Source: Collybia mongolica
Taxonomy: Eukaryota; Basidiomycota; Agaricomycetes; Agaricales; Clitocybaceae
Direction: 5' to 3'
Assembly: GCA_013420905.1 (NCBI GenBank)
Contig: JAAXNY010000005.1
Span: forward strand, 2,790,001 to 2,854,000
DNA length: 64,000 bases
Part shown: positions 57,209 to 64,000 of the stretch, one piece after another
Numbering within the stretch: position 1 is the first letter of the stretch
Layout of the letters: the number at the start of each line of letters is the position of its first letter
Program-made: the position numbers and the translations under genes
Notes under the pieces: model-generated
What the model was told of the DNA's origin: nothing
The model's input: the letters and a program-made list of their open reading frames with translations, nothing else
Databases searched by the model: none

Positions 57209-60200
57209 ATGCTCCAAGCCTTCATGGCTGCCTCTGCAACTATGGAGTTCAATCCTCTGCTTGCAACTACGTCTGACCTCGAAATTTGCGCCGCCAGGAT
57301 CGCAGACCCCAATATAGGTGTGCTTTCGCACTTCTGTACAGGATTATCTATTGACTTGAACAAATTCCAAATTCTAGACCTCAAGACCAAGCATGCAGTT
57401 GCCACCGAAATACGCGAAATGTTGGACACGGTTCGAGACACAGAGTCAGTCCGTGCACTTCCATATCTCATTCCCGCGCTTCTCGATCTTCTACGTTCTG
57501 TGGAAGTTGCCCTTCAGAAAGACACCCCAGAATATCAGTTTCGTCGCGTGCTGCTCGAAATCATCAACCGCCTTCCGATTAATGAAGCAATACGGCCACA
57601 GGCCATACCCATATTTACCTGCATGCTCCATATCCTTCGCCACGACAACGAGGAGAATGGCACAACAGCATGCAAAACTCTCCTCGACATTATACGAGGC
57701 TACAGGGTAATGTCTGATGATGGCTTGTCGGAATATATTGCAATCTTCCTGGAAGTCTTCCAGAATACGAAGGGCCTTGTGGAAGAGGTCTTATCAGAAG
57801 GTTCCAAACCGCTGGATCCAAACAATATTCCTATGGGTATACGCAGCTTCAAGGTCCTCGGAGAAATGGGCATGGTCGTAATCATCATGTCCCAGATCAA
57901 TAAAGCTCTGCTTGCGGAACCGATACAGACGACCATCGCGCCAGCCTTTGACGTTTTGGCCGTTGAATCATCGGCTCAACGGAAGGCGAGGGTTGACACA
58001 GAAGCCATGGGCGGTATCTGGGCAGGAATGACAGATTCTATAGTCAACGCATCTGCCTATACTGACTTTATCCATGCACAGATTAAGGTTGGAGTCCTCT
58101 GTACTGGTTGGAGTTTCACTGATCCCCATGACTCCCAGGTTCTCTCTTATTTGGCTTATGTTATGCGGTTTTCGGGAGAATTGGACGAAAATTATGGGGA
58201 AACTCTTATTTTGACTTCACTACGCATGCTTCAGGATTGCCCAACCAACGGAATTCCCCTTCGCAAGGTATACTCAAAACTCACAGTATGCTCGCCGTTC
58301 TTCTCTAATGCCATCATTAGGAGTTGATGGTCGTTTTCCGGCATTTGATGGGGACCCCTCACCGTAAAGCACTGTTTGCTCACCTGGACAAGTTATTTGA
58401 TGAGAATGTTCTGCTTGGAACTGGGATTGGATGTAAGGAAACTCTTAGGTTGGCTCTTTACCTCAACATTCTATAAAAGACGACGAATTTGACTCATCCA
58501 TAGAGCCGCCGTTTACAGTGCCGTCGCTGATTTGGTCCACCATATTCGAAATGAGCTCACCATTGCGCAGCTTTGGCGCATTGTGCATGTTTATTCCCGT
58601 CTCATCCATAATCCTGCCCTCAGCAACAATCTCCATACAATGTCTGCGAAGATGATGTTCGGTTTAACTGAGCCCATTCTTCTGAAGGAAACGAAACCAG
58701 GAGCCGCCCGGCTTCTAGGAGCTATGTTTGAAACCTGCCTTGAGAGGCTAGAAGCGCTTGCCCTCATTCATGACGAAGTGGCAGGGAATTTGGCGAGGAT
58801 TAAGGAAGGCAATGCTGCAATATTTCTTGATGCAGCAACTATCGAGAAAGCAAGACCTGTGGGTGGAGCAGTCTATGCAACCGAAAAGCCCGAGGAAGTT
58901 ATTCATGGTGAGCCCCCTTCAGCTTGTTTAAATGATTTCACTCATTATTCTTAGACTCCAAGCTGATGTTCAGGACCCTTTTGCATGGATTCCGCGTGTG
59001 TTTAAACGCCCTTAAGCGCTGTGAGGCTCCAGCCCCCGACGGTGACCTAATATTTCGACTCTTTGAAGGGTGCATTCGTTGCATGTCACTATTCGATCCC
59101 GAACCTCGAAACAACGAGAACGATTCCATGGACTGGTTTGGCCATGCTCTTTTGGAGATAGATATGCATGTTTTCCAAGAGGTCTGGACGCATAAGATGG
59201 AATTCTTTTTTGCATGCGCCTCAAAGAGGATGATCTTGCTCAACATTTGTTCGTTCCTCTTCGGCAAAGAAATGTCTTCCCCAACACTACTGGCCATCGT
59301 GTTGAGCTTCCTTGTCGACAGACTCCACCTACTGGGAGAATACGATGACATGACTGCCGCCGCGACAATTCGACTTTTCAAGATGGCCTTTGCGGCTGTG
59401 GGTTCATTCCCATTGTTGAATGAACCTATCTTAGCTTCTCATTTGGCCAAACTCCTCATGGACTGCTTCCCTTTGGCAGCAAAAGCGACGAAACCCACGA
59501 ATTATTTCCATCTGCTCAGGGCCCTCTTCCGAGCAATTGGTGGTGGTGGTGGAAGGTTCGAGTTACTCTATAATGCAGTTCTCCCCCTTTTACCTGAGAT
59601 GCTTGAGAGCTTGAACCGACAGCTTCTTGCATCAGAGGGACACACTAGGGACATGATTGTTGAGCTTTGCCTTACGGTCCCACTACGACTAACGCATTTG
59701 CTTCCACATCTGACATACTTGATGCAGCCCTTGGCATTGGCATTGCGGGGCAATGCTGAGCTTGTTTCGCAAGGGTTACGCACTCTTGAGTTATGCATCG
59801 ACAATCTTACGCCTGACTTCCTTGATCCAACTCTCAGCACTGTGCTCAGGGAATTGATGGAAGCTCTTCACAGCCATCTTAAACCTTTACCTGCAAACCA
59901 TCATCCAGCCCACACTACCATACGAATTCTAGGAAAGCTAGGTGGCCGAAATCGTCGTTTGTTGAATAAGGAACCGGCACTACTGTATCGCCATGATTCT
60001 GAGCCAGCAAAGTTGACTATATCTTTTGGAGGATCTTTCCAACGGATAGAACTTGGTCCCATGGCTTACTTGGCTACGCGGACCCTTAACAAAGGATCCC
60101 TGGTCGATCAGGAATATGCATATACGTATCTAGAGAATTGCCTTACTGTTATCTTATGCGAGGTAACTAATTCTTGACCTGTCATATCGTATCCTTACTC

Positions 60201-63200
60201 ACCTAATACAGGGGGTCAATGGTCGTAATGTGGAGGATGTTTTCATCCACTGCTTAGAAGGTGTTTTTGATGCAACCTATCTACTCGATATCGGAGAGCG
60301 TGCAGAAACTTTTATTCGAAAAATGGCACAGAATGTGTTTGAAATGGAAGTCCATCATAATGAAGTGCGTCGAGGCTCTAGGCCTGCATCCACTCCCCTT
60401 TTATCATGTTTCCTGGATGCACTACCACACGCTCTAGCTCGTGATCAGCCCGAACAGGCCAAAAAAGCGCAATCATTGGTGGCTCTAATCATCGACGACG
60501 CTATTTTGATGAAGACAAAACTCGATGCTCGCCTTCAAGATATCTTTCATATATTGCACCAAATCGCAAATCGATTTTCTACGCTGTGCCTCGACGATTC
60601 CTGGACTCGTAAGAGCGCAGGGGCGAACGGCATCAGGCTAATGATCAACACACCTGAACTAGGCGCGAAGTGGATTGCTGAGCGGGAAGTTGACACCGTC
60701 CGCACCCTGCTCCACATTCTCAAGGATCTCCCCAGAGACCTTCCGCGCGACGTCGACGACGTGGTGAACATTTTGGTTGATGTCCTGCGTATTAGTAATG
60801 CTGGCCTGGATTTCCATACCGAAAGTGCTGTGCCGGCACGCAACAAGCTCGTCCATCTTGTCGGCTTATTTTTTCCAGAAATCCAAAGCTCAAATCCTGT
60901 TGTACGCCAAGCTGCCCAAACCTGTATTGAGTTGCTGGTTGGTCTGAGCGGAAGGCCTGCTGTTGATCTGTTGATGCCACATCGAGACCGTATGTTGGTT
61001 GGCATTTATACCAAACCTCTCAGAGCTCTTCCATTTCTAAAACAAATAGGGATGATAGAAGCCATCCGTTATTGTGTCAGCTTGGACCCCCCCTTGGTTG
61101 AGCTCAACGATGAGCTCCTTCGCCTCCTACATGAAACGCTAGCACTGGCAGATGCCGATGATGCAGTTTTGCTGGGACGAACAACAGCTCGACAAAGCAC
61201 CATCGAGGTCGTCAAACTTCGTGTCGCATGTATTAAATTACTTACGGCCTCAATGCCTCTGACGGACTTTTTCCAGAGGCAGCATCAGACTCGTCAAAGG
61301 TACATTCTCTTCACTTCAGTACGATCATATTTATCTAACTAATCTATCATAGAGTTACAAGTGTCTACTTTAAATCGTTGTACTCTTCATCCCCGGAGGT
61401 CAAAGATGTCGCCCACGAAGGACTGAGAATGGTGTTGACACATCAGAGCAGGCTTCCCAAGGAACTTCTTCAAACAGGTTTACGACCTATCTTGATGAAC
61501 CTCGCAGATCCCAAACGGCTTTCTGTTCCTGGTCTGGAAGGTTTGGCGCGTCTCCTCGAGCTCCTGACAAACTACTTCAAAGTTGAAATTGGTCATAAAC
61601 TACTAGATCATTTTCGCATCGTCGCTGATCCTCAGATGCTTCTTGAGTCCTCTCGACTCCCACTTTCAAATAATGAAGGCATCACGAAGCTTGTACGATT
61701 GGCAAACATATTCCATCTACTACCATCAGCTGCCAACATTTTTCTTGAAAGCCTTTCTAATGCCATTGTGCAAACAGAGTCCCAGATGCATTTTTCTACC
61801 CGAAGTCCTTTCTCAGAACCATTGGCCAAGTACCTTGATCGTTACCCTTCAGAAGGCATAGACTTTTTCTTGCGGCATCTCATTTTCCCTCGACACCTTA
61901 GAACCTTCCGAAGCATCCTCCAAGCCAAACTTGCACCAAATCTTGAGCGGGAACTGTCTTCAAGGACATCGCACATCGTTGCCCATTACCTCCAAAGCGC
62001 CGATGTCGCTCAAACTTTGCCCGCAATGCTTCTCCTTAGCGACATGGCACGGCTAATTCCTGCATGGTTGGCGGAAAATGACTATGTTATTCAAGCCCTT
62101 TTACAAATATGGCGTTCAGAAACCTCACAGCCTGAACAAACCGCAGTTGTTATGCCTGATTTGACCCAACGGCACAGTATCATGTTGGACATCTTCGTGG
62201 AGGCACTGAAAAAGTCACCCCGCATTGATCTTCTTTTTGAGATGATTGCAGTATATACGCGCAATCTGGGAATGGACCTCATCCGAACCACACGCTTTTT
62301 ATATCACCATGTGGCCTTAAGTGAGGATATTGCATTCCGACGCAATGTCTTGATGCGCTTCCTCACTTGGTTCGATGACCCCTCGTATCTGCCGTCCCAC
62401 AAAGCCAATTTCATGCGATATATTGTCACGCCGACCCTACTTGTTCAGGCCAACCGCTCCTCGCCGGGTGAGCATATCCTGGATGTTGATTATGTTGGCC
62501 ATATCCATCGCATGATATGGCATCCCATCGCTGAGCCAAACAGTACCGCATTTTCTGAAATAGACGACAGTTTTCAAATTGAACTGTTGCATTTCACAAC
62601 AATCATGGTTCAGCATTATCCATACCTCCTGGGAGATGTCAGAAAAGACATCATCAGGTGTGCTTGGCATTATATTCAGGCTGATGATATCATCGTCAAA
62701 CAGACAGCGTACTTGCTCGCCGCTCGTTTCTTCGCAGTCTTTCAAACTCCTCAAAAATTCATCATTCGGGCATGGACAGGGCTTCTCCGATCGCCACACT
62801 CAGAAGGTCGAGCTCTGGTTCGCCACGAAGCCCTTGCGACCCTTGCGCCATCTCTTCCTCGTTCGGAGGACGGTGAACAGGGGCACCCACAATGGGCTAA
62901 GACAACCCGTCGACTGCTTGCTGAAGAAGGATTAGCACAACTTATCGCTATTTACCACCTGATCGTGAAACACCCTGAATTATTCTATCCTGTCAGGTCC
63001 ATGTTCATACCACACATATCTAACTCCTTGAACAAGCTGGGGATGTCCTCGTCTTCAACAGCAGAAACTCGCCTGCTATCTGTCGACATAGTACAGGTGA
63101 TCTTCACCTGGGAGGAAAAATCTACTCAAATGATTCGTTCTTCGACGGCACCCTCAGACCCCGGTGAGGCAGAGTCTACCTGGTTGACCCCACTCGGTTT

Positions 63201-64000
63201 TCGAGAAAGCATGGTCAGCTACCTCGTTCGACTGGTGATGATGCCCCACGATCAGACTGCCAGAATGGCTCTCGTTCCTCGAGCCCTCTCTTTGCTCCAA
63301 ATGTTGATTGGACCGAATGGGTGGACTGATGTTACCTTTGGTTTGCGCTTTTTCTCCCGGCCACTTGAAATCGTAAGTAAAGTCCCAGGCCCTCCCACAA
63401 TGTGTCTGACTTTAATTCATAGAATGATCTCACGAACGATGCTGCTCTTACTCAAGCATTGGCATCTGCGAAGATTCTTCAAGTTATATGTGCAGAACAA
63501 AACGATGCCTGGTATACAGCCAATGCCAGTACCCTTCAAAAATTGGTTCGCAAGGGATTAACGACAGATGATTATGCGCTACACGATGCATTACATCCCA
63601 TCTTTGAACACCTGGTCAAATTATATCCGCTGCCAAAAGAGGAAGATGAGCAACACAGCGATTTATCAGACTTTCATGCCTTCATCTATTCTGCTATCGG
63701 CGATGGTTTACGCAACTCTACCACCTTACGAGGAACACTTTTAATGCTAAAGTCGGTTGTCCGGGTCACGCCCGAACGTATCGAGCCATTTGGCGCGAAT
63801 TTGATGAAATTACTCAGCAAACTTGCTAAGGAACACATTCTCTCTGCCCCAAACACTCCAGGGTTTGAAACAAGCATTCGACTTCTGATCATCATCCTCG
63901 ATATTTGTCAAATTTCGGTCGCATTCCTCGCAGACCAACGCCGGTGGTTGCTCAGCGCCCTCGTGGTCCTTGTAGAAAAGTCCAAAAATATCCCCCTATG
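57209..64000 (+). CDS. TRA1: Transcription-associated protein TRA1 (SAGA/NuA4), 5' part; 3' end outside window
   Basis: Very large PIKK-like pseudokinase scaffold that binds activators for SAGA and NuA4. ATG 57209 (MLQAFMAASATMEFNPLL) opens a 353-codon exon. The intron 58268-58320 joins PLRK to ELMVVFRHLMGTPHRKAL, and another near 58430-58505 leads to SAVYSAVADLVHHIRNEL. Only the N-terminal HEAT repeats are in view: LLEIINRLPINEAIRPQAIP, LRHDNEENGTTACKTLLDII, HTTIRILGKLGGRNRRLL, MEVHHNEVRRG, ARNKLVHLVGLFFPEIQS, LPKELLQTGLRPILMNLADP, VPGLEGLARLLELLTNYFKV and LYHHVALSEDIAFRRNVL. FAT, the pseudokinase and FATC would follow downstream. Other introns are near 58908, 60163-60212, 61300-61352 and 63375-63421. 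The gene is intact as far as visible. An alternative in-frame ATG upstream within the same frame does not exist. Confidence 0.95.

Overview
The window is nuclear DNA of a filamentous basidiomycete, most likely an Agaricomycete. The evidence is dense genes split by many introns of about 45-60 bp with GT-AG borders, and proteins of fungal type. These include a PEP4-type vacuolar protease, a CTK1 kinase, CSN4, MED20, ORC4, a TGL4/5-type lipase and TRA1. The transposable elements are Ty3/Gypsy and non-LTR elements of the style common in mushroom genomes. I cannot name the species.

Layout. From 1 to 17.1 kb is a compact gene block: the 3' part of a vacuolar aspartic protease (+), a DCAF6/8-like WD40 protein (+), a CTD kinase (+), convergent CSN4 (-), a very unusual 21-exon gene (+) and a PUB-domain protein (-). 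From about 17.2 to 43.5 kb is a repeat island. It holds a decayed, 3'-truncated LINE; a broken Ty3/Gypsy gag-pol; a roughly 0.9-kb dispersed repeat in several orientations; two intron-bearing antisense genes just after the Gypsy pol end; fragments of gene families often seen beside transposons; a tandem-repeat tract; and a nearly complete 6.4-kb LINE with a 15-bp target-site duplication. From 43.6 to 54.2 kb genes resume: MED20 (-), a doubtful small gene (-), ORC4 (+), an unrecognised membrane-anchored protein (-) and a patatin-type triacylglycerol lipase (+). From 54.2 to 57.2 kb are more repeat remnants. From 57.2 kb to the end is the 5' half of TRA1 (+), cut by the window edge.

Gene relationships. 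CTK1, MED20 and TRA1 all act on RNA polymerase II transcription. CSN4 and the DCAF-like protein both belong to cullin-RING ubiquitin ligase biology. Nothing suggests these are a functional cluster; this is ordinary housekeeping neighbourhood.

The most unusual object is the gene at 10394-16036. Its middle is an array of 17 consecutive exons, each a multiple of 3 nt long. All are flanked by short phase-1 introns that in 15 of 18 cases split a tyrosine codon (T|AT or T|AC). The exons encode variations on Tyr-Pro-x-Phe-Asp/Asn-Leu/Ile-Tyr-Pro. Any exon can be skipped or duplicated without losing frame or motif.
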